Shown here in pieces: positions 44,155 through 57,021 of a stretch of 64,000 nucleotides of DNA. The notes beneath the pieces were generated by a model, which was given only the letters and a program-made list of their open reading frames with translations, made no database searches and was not told where the DNA came from. Numbering within the stretch: the stretch's first letter is position 1; each line of letters starts with the position of its first letter. The position numbers and the translations under genes were made by a program. The stretch comes from Selaginella moellendorffii (taxonomy: Eukaryota; Streptophyta; Lycopodiopsida; Selaginellales; Selaginellaceae). The stretch is taken from positions 1,919,542 to 1,983,541 of the forward strand of contig NW_003314277.1 in assembly GCF_000143415.4 (NCBI RefSeq), read 5' to 3'.

Positions 44155-47100
44155 ATTTAGTATGGGTGGCTCTTTAAGATTCTTATATCTCTTTAGAATT
44201 TAAATAGTTACATATTTTTTTAAAATAATTAATTTTTTCCTTTGCAAGAACACAACTAATTAAAGTGTATAATATAGAAGAATATCTTTATTCTTTCTTG
44301 TCAGTTTCTCCCCAATTTTTTTCTAAATCTTCCTTTGTAAAAGATTCAAGCTAAAGTTGGGATTAGTTAGTCTAGAAAATCTATGTCTCGATAAGGGTAA
44401 TTAAATAAAAAAATCCATTCTTCACTTCCCGATATAACTTTCTAGACAAGTAGGTGTGTTCCTTCTGGATTAGTTTTTGAAGCAGTGGATAAAGTATTTT
44501 GGCAATCTCAATTATTATCGCTAGAAATAAAGGAGTTTAAATACATGAGAGGTGAGGAGCTTCCTTCTTCTTATAATGGGAATATATTCTTTGAGTTTCT
44601 ACCGGCTAGTTTGTCAAGTAGGAAGAGGGGTATGACACATCTTGATCCACATAAATGGTGTAGAGTAAAGATGACCCACTTCTCCCATTTCAATGAATTT
44701 ATGTCCATAGTGTATTGTAGTGGACAGCTTTAGTGTGTCATTAAGAAATGCATTTTTGATCATTACAAAAATATATGTTTCTTTGAAGGCTCAACAATTA
44801 ATCCCCCTAGGTGTGATGAGGTTGCTATATGGTTTAGATGTTGTAAATGCGGGTAACATCTGTGTGTCAAGCATGTTACAATGCAAAAATGTATTATTTC
44901 TTTCACGGGATGGATATTTACGTAAAGCAACAGTCCACCAACACGCAATAGAGGAAGAAATCCACTATGATTCTTTTCACAATTTGAAAGTTGCTATTAC
45001 TACAGAGGTTGGGAAGAAAAGTATTGTAACTTTAAAGTGTGTTTAATAGTTTGTATTAAAGGACTATGTGGTGGACACTTTGCTATAATCTAATAGCAAA
45101 AAAGAGTTCACAGAGAATAGCTTGAAAGAACTTCGAAATATAGAACCTGTGACAAATTTAAATAGGTATAAGATTAATACTTAACTCTACTTTGTCACTA
45201 ATAACACTATTTTTTTTTAGTAGAATAAAAAATTGGATGTAAGAAGGGCGAGATGAAAAACTTCAATCTAGATTAAATGCAAGTTTGGAGTTAAAGAAAA
45301 AATATCCCTACAAGTTTATTCATGGGAGCTTGTTCATTGGCCAAATGACTTTAAATAGTCAACACCCTTTCATCTTTAAAATGCCAAACCTTAGTCCTAT
45401 TTTTGGTGTGGCCCTTATATAACAAATGGATATGGATGGAGATGGGGATTTGGTTAATTCCTAGATCCATTTCAACCATATGAAAAGAGTTTCAAGCTAG
45501 TCAACTATGGGAGCCTATGTTTATAATCACAAGTAAGTGGCTTTTCATTTTTTAAGGATTCCATACTAATTTACATTATACTCATTCCTTCTATAGGTTG
45601 GAATGCACATTGACTATAGCTGAATTTAAAGTTTAAGATTTCCAAGCTCAAATTGTCTTTTGGACATATATGTTTGAGGTTGTTGAATAGCGAACTAGAA
45701 AAAAACCCAACTTCCATGGTTTTATGGGAGATGCTACTAGTGCTAATTGATTGGCTGTGTGGCAAGTGTTTGGAGGTGATAAAAGTCAGTTGTTACAAAG
45801 TAAAGAAAAAAGTTGTGAGGTTTATTGGGCAAAGAGTGTCAACAAATATTACTGATGCATCAAGTTTGACTTCTATCACGAGTTCAAGCAACTTTGTCGG
45901 GAATGGATGGATGCACCAACTAAAGAGGAGCACAAAGCAAAGGCAAATGAAATGTATATATGGTGGTGTGAAGGAGACAAAGTGCTAATTGAATGCCTTT
46001 TACATATGAAATGATAGCTTGCATCATGGGAAGTTTAAATGTTTCAATAGGGCCATTATATTCTCTATGTAAGTTTTCTTTCATTTTCTTTTTTATCACA
46101 TTCAAATATTGCATTTTCCTAGAATCAACCACTTGATGACATTGCACTTATACCAACAATTATTCTTTAAAAACAAATATTGGAATTGGAAAGCTTCTGA
46201 AGCAGGGAAAGGAAAAATATCCCTCTATAAAGCTACACTCTTTGACCTCACTAGATCTCTTGAGCAGTCATCAAAAACTTTGGTTGCATAGGAAGTAAGG
46301 TTTGCTAGTATAGGTCCGAACTTAAACAGGCTTCAAAAGGACAACATCGGCAGCAAGGTCAATGTTTAAGATGGTGGAGGAAGTTGTTGCTAGAACTCCT
46401 ATAGAATTAAGTTATGAACCATTTAAGGATATGAAAACAGCCCGTATGAAGCGTCGACAAACATTTGATAGGCCAAACATCACTCCTTCTAGCTCTCATC
46501 ATTCAAAGTTTGACTACCTTTTTGTTCTATGACACTGAAGTAGAATTAAAGAACATAGAGTGGAGGAGATGCTAATTGTTACACAAGTAAGTCTAGTGCC
46601 AGAAGTTGAGAAGGTTATTGCTCATAAGTTAGTTTCTTGTATCAATTGGGCAATTCGAAGAGTTAGTGCTAAGAGCAATGCACGTTGCTTTGGAATGATT
46701 GGGAGTCGAGGTCAATGTCTCACATTTGTGCACTCAGGTTCAAATTCTTCAGTAGTGCTATGTTTCTGGGGTTGTCAAGATCTAGGGGTAAAGGGCCGTC
46801 AGTCAAACTAGATTTACTATTGTGGGACTGATGTTACTCATACAAGATGAATCTATAGCTCAACTATTTTGAATCTAGATTTTGTGCCAAAGGAGTGGCT
46901 AGTTGAGCAAAGCTACAATCTTTTTAAAGAAGAGATTGAAATTTGGAGATAGTAGGTTTCAAACTAAAGACTTTCTCAAATATTGTTGTTGATACTGCTA
47001 TGCCACCAATGTCAACATTAAACCAGTATACATGACCAACTAGGAATGGAAAGGTTGTACAATATAGATCTTTAATTTCAAAAGGTGCACAAGAGAAGAT

Positions 47101-47665
47101 CAAGCTAGCAAAAGAGTTGAAATGCACAATCACAAAGACAAATTACATCAATGCTGTAGTTAAGGAGTTTGTTGTTGTGACTGAGTCATCAAAAGGTATG
47201 AGCTACATTGTCTGAATCTACAAAAATCCATTCTGTACCCATCCAGATTTTACACAAAGGGAGAACAAGGGAAAGGTATATTTAGCCTACAAACACATCT
47301 ATTACATTTTTATACAGGAATTAAACCAAGATCTTAAGATTGACCATCATATCCACCAAGCAAACCTTACAATTGTAGAGCTTGAGAAGTGTTTTTAGAT
47401 TGCTTTTAGTGTTGAGATCTATTTATATTTGTATTTTATTGATTGAATTTACTTGGAAATATAGATTAAATCAAAATTGGAAAGATGAAAAAATATTAGT
47501 TCAAGATGAACAAATGTTTATCTTATATTTGAGAAGTCGTGAGCTCATGAGCTCAAAACCTACTCGGGCTCCTAAGTGCACAGATAGGGTGGCTAACTGG
47601 ATGAAGGATAGGGGCCTAAAATTTTTTTACAAAGCTACATTAAACTTTATAGAACCACAAGAAGG
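44155..47665. other. AT-rich region with decayed open frames
   Basis: Several plus-strand frames of 60-120 codons lie in order (for example 44485-44733, 44720-45046, 45653-45988, 46560-46811 and 47382-47747) with many stops between. The composition suggests one or more old transposons or a decayed gene, but no domain is recognisable. I call no gene. Confidence 0.4.
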
Positions 47666-48055
47666 TGTCAAGACCCCCAACAAGATCAAGACTGGAAAAT
47701 GCAAAAGACAAAAAGAAAAATTAGTGGAAACAAAGAAAAAGCCTTAGACTGGAGTTGATTCAGATTGTGGAGAAATGGAACAAGGCTAACCTATATATAC
47801 TATAGGTTGATGAAGCTCCACCACTCTTGGATCGAAGACGGCCTAAATATAGTTGAGGTTGAGGAGGCGCCACATCATCATCAGGAATGTGGCTTGATAC
47901 TCAGGAATCGTACAGGAAATCAGAGAGTCAGGAATAGAGAAGTGTCTCGAGAGTTAGGAATAGAGAAGTGTCTTGAGAGTCAGGAATGTGGTCTGCAGGT
48001 TAGGAATCCGGCGAGAGTCAGGAATGTGGCAAGAATTGGGGGATTGCTAATAGCA
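47666..48055 (-). repeat. 3' LTR of chromovirus
   Basis: 390 bp. Carries two copies of a 26-bp subunit (AGTCAGGAATAGAGAAGTGT plus CTCGAG) where the 5' LTR has four. Its inner end reads TGCTATTAGCA on the minus strand where the other LTR has TGTCAAGA. Confidence 0.9.
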
Positions 48056-48063
48056 CCCCCTCC

Positions 48064-48348
48064 TCAAGAACGAGTGGAACGAGGATGTGAACGAGAATGA
48101 AGAGGAGGATGAGATGAGTGGCGAGGGATGGGAGATGGAGAAAAAGAATGAGGACTGGGACGAGAAGGATAGCAGAGGTGGAAGTCCTGAACAAGGTCAA
48201 AAGAATGAATGAGGTTGTCCGCAGGTTCCCAAGTGCATTCCTTAGGTCCGTAACACATCCAGTCAACCAGATAGTAGAGTTTAGACCGTGAAATCTTGGA
48301 ATCAAGGATGTCCTGAACCTCATACTCAGACCCATCCTCGAGCTGCAT
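48064..48348 (-). pseudogene. Chromodomain end of chromovirus pol
   Basis: Reads EYEVQDILDSKISRSK, YYLVDWMCYG and CTWEPADNL, a chromodomain with the expected aromatic residues (Y, W, W). In other elements this domain directs integration to marked chromatin. It follows the integrase after several hundred bases of the same frame interrupted by stops. Confidence 0.88.
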
Positions 48349-48500
48349 TGGTGGAGGCGGAGGAATGACCCAATTTGGAATAGGACTGGGAATATAAGGC
48401 TCAAGGAGAGAGGAGTGAAAAATGGGGTGAATTTGATATGAGGAGGGAAGTGCAAGGCGATAAGTGACAAAATTAATGATGGCAGTGATAGGGAAAGGAC

Positions 48501-49155
48501 CTAGGCGTTCGAAATCAAGTTTTGGACAGGGCCTGGTGGTGGAGATATTTCACCTGAGGAGCCAGACTTTATCCCCGATATTGTAAGGGGGACAATCCTG
48601 ACGATGGATATTGGCAAATGTTTTGTGAGATTCCTGAGCACGATGGAGGTGGAAGGAGATGGAGTTGTGGATTTCCTGGAGGTTGGAGACAAATGCCTCA
48701 GAGCGGGGATTTGAACGAGAGGATTTGAATGGAGAAGGAAGTGAGAGATTGAATCGGGGATTTCGGCCAGAGTTCACAAAGAAGGGGGAAATTCGAAGAG
48801 AGGAGTGAACATAGTTGTTATAAAAGAACTTAGCAAAAGGAAGGATATCGAACCAGTTATCCTGATGATAGTTGATGAAGCACCTCAAGAATTGTTCCAA
48901 TGTCTGAATCGTTTGCTCGGACTATCCATCAGTTTGAGGATGATACGCCAAAGAGAGGTTGGCCTTCACTCCAAGCAGCTGCAAAAACCGTTGCCAGAAA
49001 TGAGAGATGAACTGAGGCCCCCGATTCGAAACCACATCTATAGGAATCCCATGAAGTCGAAAAATTTCCCTGAATACTAGTTTTGCCATGTCCTCGCCTG
49101 AAAACTCCTTGGTACACGGCAAGAAGTGCGCCATCTTTGTGAAGCGATCCACCAC
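48501..49155 (-). pseudogene. Integrase core of chromovirus, broken
   Basis: The rve-type core is split by stops. The first catalytic Asp region is VDRFTKMAHF. The second Asp motif reads SNRGPQF where SDxGPQF is normal, so the catalytic Asp is Asn. The third motif region is AYHPQTDG followed directly by a stop. Downstream frames carry the C-terminal part up to YNIGDKVWLLR. Confidence 0.85.
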
Positions 49156-49176
49156 AACTAAAATGCTATTGAAGCC

Positions 49177-50116
49177 TCAAGAACTAGGAAGATCACTCAA
49201 GAAATCCATGGAGATGGATTCCCAAGGACCTGAAGGGACCGGGAGGGAACAAAGCAAACCTGAAGGAAGGTGGTGAGGTATCTTATTCCGGGCGCAAGTG
49301 TCACAGGAGGTAACAAAAGCTTTGATGTAGTTGTCCATGTGAGGCCACCAAAAGTCCCGTGCAACTAGCTCATAGGTTTTCGCAATGCCGAAGTGACCAG
49401 TAGTCGGGCTATCGTGGCACGCCATCAGGACTAACCTTTGAGCATCACCTTCAGGAACGTAAAGCTGCTCCCCACGGTACAATAAGCCATCTAAGAACTC
49501 AAACTCGTCAAATCGCCGGCAGTCGGGAGTCACTGGGTGTCCAGCTTGAAGATGGGGGAAAATGTTGCTGGCGAGATCATCAGATTGAAGATCGTTTCTG
49601 ATCGCATCCATGAAGGAGGAGTCCTGAGGGGCCAGGGAAATTGCCATAACTTGAAGCCGATCAAGACCGAGGATAACTTGATCCTGTTGATCGAAGGCAG
49701 GACTACCAGGCCTGAGATTGAGATAGGAGCGCCTTGAGAGAGCATTAGAAAGGCCTTGAAGCTTTCCAGGTCTGTACTTGATAACAAAGTCAAACCGACT
49801 CAAGAATTGTGCCCACTTCGCTTGATGATGGCTCAAAACTCGGGAAGTGGCAAAGTACTCGAGATTTTTGTGATCTGTCCAGACTGTTGTTTGATGGCCC
49901 GCCCCCTCCAAGAAACGGCGCCATCTCCAAAGGAATCCACGATGGCAAGGAGCTCCTTGTCGTGGATTTCGTAATTGCTCTCCACAGGCTGGAATTTCCG
50001 AGAATGGAAAGCGATCGGATGAAGTTCGTGATCCGCTCTGAGTTGAGACAGCACAGCATCGATGACAAAGTCGGAGGCGTCAGTCTCGATGAAGAAAGGT
50101 TGTGAGGAATTAGCAT
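49177..50116 (-). pseudogene. RNase H and integrase zinc-finger region of chromovirus
   Basis: The RNase H part ([22 protein letters not shown]) runs in one frame and then shifts near 49900 to the frame of [24 protein letters not shown] and the HHCC finger (ACHDSPTTGHFG ... CDTCARNK). Order and spacing are those of Ty3/gypsy pol. Confidence 0.85.
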
Positions 50117-50165
50117 GGATTAAGATGGGAGCAGAACTAAAGGCCGCCTTGAGTGTGTCAAAGGC

Positions 50166-51158
50166 CTACTGGGCAGCAGTAGACCAAGAGAAGGGAACAT
50201 CCTTGTGAGTGAGATGTGTGAGAGGAAGGACAATGTCAGAGTAATGATCAATGAATTTGCGGTAGAAGTTGGCGAAGCCAAGGAAAACTTGAACGTCTGA
50301 CATTGATTGTGGAGGCTCCCATTCGAGAATAGTCTTGACTTTGGCAAGATCCATCGTGATACCCTCAGGAGTGACAATGTACCCAAGGAACTCCACAGAC
50401 TGCTGATCGAAGGAACATTTCTCAAGCTTTGCGTATAGGCCGTATTCTTGCAGCTTCGCCAGCACCTTGCATACATGTTCATTATGATGCTCCTGAGTTT
50501 TTGAGTAGATGAGGATGTCATCAAGGTAGACGATCACCATCTGATCAAGAAACTCCCGAAAGACGTTGTTCGCCATGTGTTGGAAAATTTCTGGAGCATT
50601 TGTTAAGCCAAATGGCATGACAGTGTACTCAAAGTGGCCATAGCAGGTTTGGAATGCAGTCTTCCATTCATCACCAGGACGGATCTAGATCAGGTTGTAT
50701 ACTCCACGGAGGTTGATCTTGGTGAAGAAGCGGGCACCGCCGAGGCATTCCAACAAGTCTGAGATCAGGGGCAATAGATAACGGTTCCAAACAGTCACTT
50801 TGTTCAAACCTCGGTAGTCGATGATTAGCCACAAACTCCCATCCTTCTTCTTGACAAAGAAGACAAGCGCTCCAGCCGGGGACTGCGAATGCTGAATGTA
50901 CCCCAAGGCAAGGTTCTCATCCATGTACTCTTTGAGGGCCTTAAGCTCGAACAGGGATAACCCATAGATAGGCCCCCACGAAGGTGACACTCCTTTCTGT
51001 AAATCAATGGGACAGTTATAAGGCCGATGAACAGGAAGTACACTAGCTTTTTTCTTGTCAAACACATCCCCAAAATCATGATACTTCTCAGGAAGACTGA
51101 CAGGAGAAACATGCAAAGCAAAAAGGAAAATAGATTCTTCATGAAGGAGTTCTTTCAT
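50166..51158 (-). pseudogene. Reverse transcriptase of chromovirus, interrupted
   Basis: Contains the RT motifs in order: [36 protein letters not shown] and the active site VIVYLDDILIYS, then FLGYIVTPEGI. One in-frame stop at 50685 separates the finger part from the palm part and another ends the frame at 50166. The YLDD catalytic motif itself is intact. Confidence 0.9.
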
Positions 51159-51353
51159 AGTGATTGTGGAGATAGGAGGAGGTGTACGACTAAATGGAAT
51201 GATGAGATGAGGATACTATCCAGTGTAAGATGGAAGAGAGGAAAAACAAGAGGGTGAAAACTTCATAAAGTCAGGAACAGAACCCTGATTTGAGTTTAGG
51301 GAACTTTTCCTGATTTGGACTCGATGAACAGCAGGGGAAGCCGTGAGAGATGG

Positions 51354-51902
51354 TCATGTGGGAGAGATGAGCTGTAATTCCTTCCAATAGATCTGAGGTT
51401 GATGTAGTTGGAACCAAGGAAGACCGAGCACCACAGAGGAGGACTTACTGTTGATGATGTTGAAGGCGATATCGGTGATGGTGGACCCGATGTGTACTCG
51501 AACGGGTAATGTTTCCCTAAGTCCAGAAGATGGAGACACAAAATGCCCGCCGATGCCTTCAACCCTCAGATCCCGTATAGTAGGAGAAAGAGGAACGTGA
51601 TGTTGGGCAACAAAGTCGATGTCCATGAAGCAGGAAGTTGCACCTGAGTCCAGTAGTGCCAGAGCCTTGAGTCCTGATTGTCCGGTGAAAGAAAAGAGAC
51701 ATGGGACGCGAAAGTTGTGGGAATTGGTGGTGGCTTTGATGAAAGGTGGTGAGGAGCTTGATAAAGAAGAAAAGTGATTTTTATTCGGGGAGTCCAAGCA
51801 GACAGCTCCTACTCTGTTTGGACAGGGTCGTTTCCTGATTGCAACAGAGGTGGACTTTGAGGCAGAGTGAACTCGAGCAGTCGGGGAGGCTTCTTGGGAC
51901 AC
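51354..51902 (-). pseudogene. Retroviral-type aspartic protease of chromovirus
   Basis: The active site reads ALLDSGATSCFMD; the flap/C-terminal motif VVLGLPWFQLH follows. It joins the gag CCHC region upstream and RT downstream in the expected order. Confidence 0.87.
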
Positions 51903-52783
51903 ACAGCTGCTTTGTGATTAGGATCAGCACAATAGAGGCAAAGATTATGAGATATTCGACGTTGCTTCTCAGCAGGACTCAACTTCCCTCTAATGAGTTA
52001 GGGAGTACTAGAAATATCCATCGGGACCGGAGCAGTAGGTTCAGGAGTATGCCCCGAAGACTCAAGTTGGGATTCCTGAGTCTGAGACGGAAAAACAGCG
52101 GCGCGGTGACTTTCCTGACGACGTTCAAAGAGACGATTGTCACATTGAACAGCTTTGTTGATGACGTCCGACAGGTCCTTGGGATCCTCCATGGTGGCAA
52201 CAAATCCTTGACACCATTGTTGAGGCCAAAACAAAATTGGTTAATTAGGGCCTGCTCATCCCACTGAGTGTCCAAGGCAAGGAGTTGGAACTCTACAACG
52301 TAGATCAAGGCAGGACGAGAGAGACCCCTGAGAGAGACGTCTCATCTTTGTGGTAGCAGCCTAAACCCGATCTGTCTTGCCAAAACATGCTTTGAGTTTC
52401 TCTTTGAACAATTGAAGATCCATCAGCTCCAGAACCACGACCCCTTTCATGCTCTTCTCCAGAAGAGGAGAAAACCATGACAAAGTTGCACCTTGGAGCA
52501 ACATCCCAATCGCGCCGATTTAAGACTCGGGAGTGGGGTATCGCCGATGTTGAAGTGCAAAGATCAGCTCCATCTAGTTCAGGAATCCACGAAGCTCTGA
52601 ACACTTGCCCGAAAATTTCGCTAGGAAACTCACCTTCGGTTCAGGAACTTTGCTGGATCCTTGAGCCGAAAGTGGAGCAAGCTCCTGCTGCATGCGAAGA
52701 AGGGTCACCTTCAGCTTGGTATTCTTAGACTGGATTTTTGCAAGGACTTTGGCAAAGAAATCAAGATGGCTTGGAGACTCCAT
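51903..52783 (-). pseudogene. Gag region of chromovirus, broken
   Basis: The likely Gag start is the ATG at 52783 (MESPSHLDFF). The frame is interrupted near 52574 and again downstream. The nucleocapsid knuckle CLYCADPNHKAAVC (CX2CX4HX4C) lies near 51910-51955. Intermediate capsid sequence (for example WDEQALINQFCFGL) is readable in pieces. Confidence 0.8.
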
Positions 52784-52880
52784 CGGCAAGAAGAAAGGAA
52801 AAGGGGGAAAAAAGGCAAAGGTAGTCAAACAATCAAAACGAGCTAAAGCAAAAAACGAAAAAACACAATTTGAATCAAAC

Positions 52881-53319
52881 TGTCAAGACCCCCAACAAGA
52901 TCAAGACTAAAAAATGCAAAAGATAAAGAGAAAAGCTAGTGGAAACAAAGAAAAAGCCTTAGACTAGCGTTGATTCAGATTGTGGAGAAATGGAACAAGG
53001 CTAATCTATATATACTATAGGTTGATGAAGCTCCACCACTCTTGGATCGAGGATGGCCTAAATATAGCTGAGGTCGAGGAGGCGCCACATCATCATCAGG
53101 AATGTGGCTCGATACTCAGGAATCGTACAGGAAATCAGAGAGTCAGGAATAGAGAAGTGTCTCGAGAGTCAGGAATAGGGAAGTGTCTCGAGAGTCAGGA
53201 ATAGGGAAGTGTCTCGAGAGTCAGGAATAGGGAAGTGTCTCGAGAGTCAGGAATGTGGTCTGTAGGTTAGGAATCCGGCGAGAGTCAGGAATGTGGCAAG
53301 AATTGGGGGATTCTTGACA
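52881..53319 (-). repeat. 5' LTR of chromovirus
   Basis: 439 bp with inverted ends TGTCAAGA...TCTTGACA and four head-to-tail copies of the 26-bp subunit (about 53140-53250). The length difference from the other LTR is explained by the two extra subunits and the altered end. Confidence 0.92.
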
Positions 53320-56300
53320 GAAGGCAGATTAGTTTTTCAATTATAGGATCATGTAAAATTAATTTTTAAAATGGATAGAGGGGATATTAAGATCACTCAA
53401 GATCTTAATTCAAAGATTTTCTATCTTCCCATAGAGCTAGATCAGGAGAATTAGATAGAAGAAAAAGTTTTTCCTGATAAGCTCAAATAGGGATCTATTC
53501 ATTTAAAACAAAGGGAAAATATATATCCCTTGAGAAAGATTCATGTTTATGCTAGAGAAACCCTCATATATCTAAGTACTTTCTTTGATGGGGAAATTCC
53601 AAAGAAAGAAATTAAGGGATAAATTGGATAAATATTTCCTTCTTTAGAGCAAACATTCCCTCAAAATCTTGTTGGTATAGCCTATAAAAATTTTCTCTAG
53701 GTAATACAAGATTTAGAGGAAAAGAAAAGAAAGGGTAGATACTCTAAAAGTAATATCTCTATTTTTCTTGCCCCATTCTATAAACTCTGCCAGGAAACTA
53801 TAAAGATTAATAAGCAAAGATTACTAGGCCAACAAGGAAAAAACATTTCCACAATACATTTGTATATAAAACCAAATAAAGGCAAGGTGACTTAGGTAAT
53901 TTGGAAGTGGTTAGGGAGCTTCTTTCTCTCTCTCACTCTTTTCCTTATGCTTTCCCCAAGATGTGTCGACACTCCAGGCTTAACTCCGAAGCAATGTACA
54001 ACAACTCAAATACCACCTAATCTGTGCAAAAGTAAATACCATTGTTGCTGCCTACTGGGTCAAGCGGATTTGTCCTCATGCCACCACCACAAGCTGTCAA
54101 CTCCACTTTTGCACCATTGATGCAAGATCTCTCTTGGGCACCTCCATTGGCACCGCACTCTATCTCTTGGTTGCCTTTGGCAATGAAGAGTTGGATTATG
54201 GCCAAGTAAAGCTGTCTAGGGAGCTTATGCTTTCTCCCTATGACAAGTTTTAGTTTAATGCCTTTGGGTTACTCACCTATGCAGAGCTGCTTGAAGGAGA
54301 AATACCAGTCAAACAAGGGATCAAGCTTATGCAGAAGTGGTACCCAAAAGAACATGTTTTTCTTTTCCGTAGGCGAGTCCATCCCTTTGGACTCACCCAA
54401 TTTGCTCAGATTTTTCACCTAGACAATGAGGGTGAAATAAGAAGGATTGCATACCCGAAAAATACGTCCTCCCAAACTACATATTCGGATGAGAAGGCAA
54501 CTTCATCTACTTGAAGCCCAACTATCATGCTAGGCTTAAAGTGTTGTGTGCCATCATCAATGGGAGGACAATTGTGCAAAAAATGCTAGTATCAAGATAG
54601 TCCGCTTGTTGGAAGCTATCAAGACTGGACCGCAAATAAACATAGCTCATTTCACTTACAATGGATTTGTGGCCGAAATGAAAAATGTCGCCTTACAAAT
54701 AGGCAAGGGAAGGCAAGTGTAGATGGGGGTCTTTATCTATTTGCAGCACATCTATGAGCATTACACCACTCAAGTGGATCCCATGCTTCACCTTACCATT
54801 GAGCCACCACTACATAGCGAGGGATGTGGAAGTGAAAGAGAATCTTGATAATACAGATTTAAGTGAGGAAAATTCTCCCCTCAAAAGGAAACTCTGCCTA
54901 GATCCAAAAATCTAAGCTGTGAGACCTCTAGGGTTCGTTCTACAAAAATCCAGTGGCTGAGTATGCTGTTGAAAGGCTGGATGTAGCAAGTATGGTGATA
55001 AAACACCATGCTTGGATCAGGAATAGAGTTATGACTCATCTACATCTACAAAGACAACTCCAATGCCTATACAAAATTTTTCAAGCATCAGAGAAGTGAC
55101 AAGTACACAAATGGACAAGACTAGATGAACGATGGATGCTGAAGTTGTGAAAGAAATTCCAGAATTTAGGCCACTAGGTCCAACACATGATGCACCTATA
55201 GATGTTGCAAAACCATTAGCTATAGATATAACCAATGAGGTGAATTTAGGCCAAGAAAATCACGGCAAAAAAACTCAACAGGATAAAGAGGATGAAATTA
55301 CAAAAGAAAGTTTAGGTGAATCGAAGGAGTGTGGGTTAAATTTTCTCTAGTCCACCTATGCATCCAATAGCAATACTCCCTCGACTGACAAGTGTAGTTA
55401 GATGAGGTAGCCACAGTAGCAGCAGATGCCATAACAACACTATAAGGTCAAGGCTAACTATGCCTTTGCACACAAGTCCATGAGTTAGTCTAGCAAGTTA
55501 ATAGTCTATAGCTTCATAGAAGAGCTCACTCAACATATCAAGGGAGGCAAGCAGCAAGTTGACAAGTCAATGTAGCCGGTAGAAGACGAGGAAACTATGA
55601 AGTACCATGTATAAGTTTTGAGCTATCTCAAGACAATCACCAAGAAAGTGGATGGAGTCATGGGCGAGTTGAATCATTAGTGCCACAGCTCAAGAGTGCA
55701 ATCCCAACTTCCATAACCACTGATGTAGAGTATATTAGCCACCAGGACCAATGCATTTCTATGCTCAACCATAAGAATCAAATCATGTGTTAGGAACTCG
55801 ATGATCTACACCAAAGTGTCGAGCTTGTCATTATAAAGACCAAGCTCAACAACCTGGAAAAGGATTTGGAGAATTCGACTGCTTAAGGATAAACAATAGC
55901 TTTCTTGTGGGAGAGTGATAAAGAAGTAAATGTTTTATTTTGTATATCTTCCCAAGTAGAGCAAAAGAGGAAACCTTTGGCAAAACAAAATTACACCTAA
56001 GTTTAGGCATTAAAAGAAGAAAAACTTGACCTAGGTGAGAAGTAGTTAGGAACAGTTATAAAATCATGTAGTATATAAATAATATTTAGACGTGCTGGAA
56101 AACAACCCCCACTCACTATTGTATGCATTTGCATTGAATTAACTATCTTTTCTCCCGCTTATGATTGTTAATGTAAAGTAGAGTTGAGAGAGTGACATAT
56201 GCTTATCCTTACTCATGCCTTTGGGGTTTGAGGTTGAGTTTTATTCTCTTCTATTTTATTTTTCTCTTTTTCTCTTCTTTTTCTATATTCTTGTCTCTAT

Positions 56301-56815
56301 TTTTTTGTCACTATTTTGCAAGCAGGGGTGAGAATGCGAATATAGGTAGAAAAAGCTTTACTGTCATTTTTTATTAGTATTTCACAATCATGGAGATTCT
56401 AGAGTGTAAGACAGTCCTTTTTGCATCAATCTACTTGAAGAGCTTGAATTCAGACTAGTACTATCCTCTAGAGCAATATAAAGTCACCAAGTCATGAAAT
56501 TTTTAAAAAAATTTACTTGTAGAGGAGTTTGTGTTAACAATGGTGGTGGATCTCCTTTCAACAAGCTTTGCACACTTTGCTATGTGCAATAGTCTCATTC
56601 ACTACAGGAATTTAATAAAGCCTACCAAAACAATGATTACAGAACAAATAGGTATATTTGGTTTGGAAGAGAGGAACTCTCAAAACACAATAAATATAAA
56701 TATCACCCCATATAGAGCATGTTGTGTGAATAGCTCTATCTTTAAGGCAAGCATAAAAGATCTGAATAATCTAAATATGTTAAAGTATATAAATTTCATT
56801 ATGTTTATATATGTT
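53320..56815. other. AT-rich region between the two retrotransposons
   Basis: No supported gene. Short plus-strand frames around 54240-54514 (for example FRRRVHPFGLTQFAQIFHLD) and 55132-55350 look like relics of older elements, unassigned. A stretch at about 55915-56194 has some LTR-like properties: a purine-rich GTGGGAGAG before a TG, an internal AGTATATAAATAAT TATA-like word, and an end in GTGACA. No partner copy was found in the window. Confidence 0.4.
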
Positions 56816-56989
56816 TGTGAGTGCTTGGAATATAGAAAGGGAATACAGAAATGTGCATATCAATTAGCCCAAAAACCCTAGCTTATATACAGGAGCGAGT
56901 GGTCCGGATTGAAACCAATCCGATGGCTACCAAAATCCACTACGCTAATATTAGTATACGGCATCGTAGCCGTACACTTGGCCCTCACA
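56816..56989 (-). repeat. 3' LTR of compact gypsy element
   Basis: 174 bp, 98 percent identical to the 5' LTR (three mismatches). Includes CTTATATACAGG as the likely promoter TATA region on the plus strand reading; short LTRs of this size are unusual but known. Confidence 0.93.
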
Positions 56990-57021
56990 TCATCCCCTCC
57001 TCTCGGAATAATGGAAGGCCG

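Larger units (their letters stand above)
47666..53319 (-). mobile_element. Ty3/gypsy LTR retrotransposon, chromovirus type, degraded
   Basis: 5.65-kb element on the minus strand. LTRs are at 47666-48055 (3' LTR) and 52881-53319 (5' LTR), with TG...CA ends and a perfect 5-bp target duplication GAAGG on both sides (47661-47665 and 53320-53324). A polypurine tract (GAGGAGGGGG on the minus strand) sits directly next to the 3' LTR. Internal order is gag with a CCHC knuckle, protease, reverse transcriptase, RNase H, integrase and chromodomain, the chromovirus order. Several in-frame stops and at least one frameshift (in RNase H, near 49900) make it non-autonomous. I could not identify a convincing primer-binding site. 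Confidence 0.93.

Noticed and set aside
53140-53250. Regularly spaced 26-bp repeats resembling a CRISPR-like array
   Set aside because: Units are head to tail without spacers and lie inside an LTR; they are LTR subrepeats.
55915-56194. Solo LTR with TG...CA ends and a TATA-like word
   Set aside because: No second copy in the window and no clear target duplication; kept only as a remark in the region entry.
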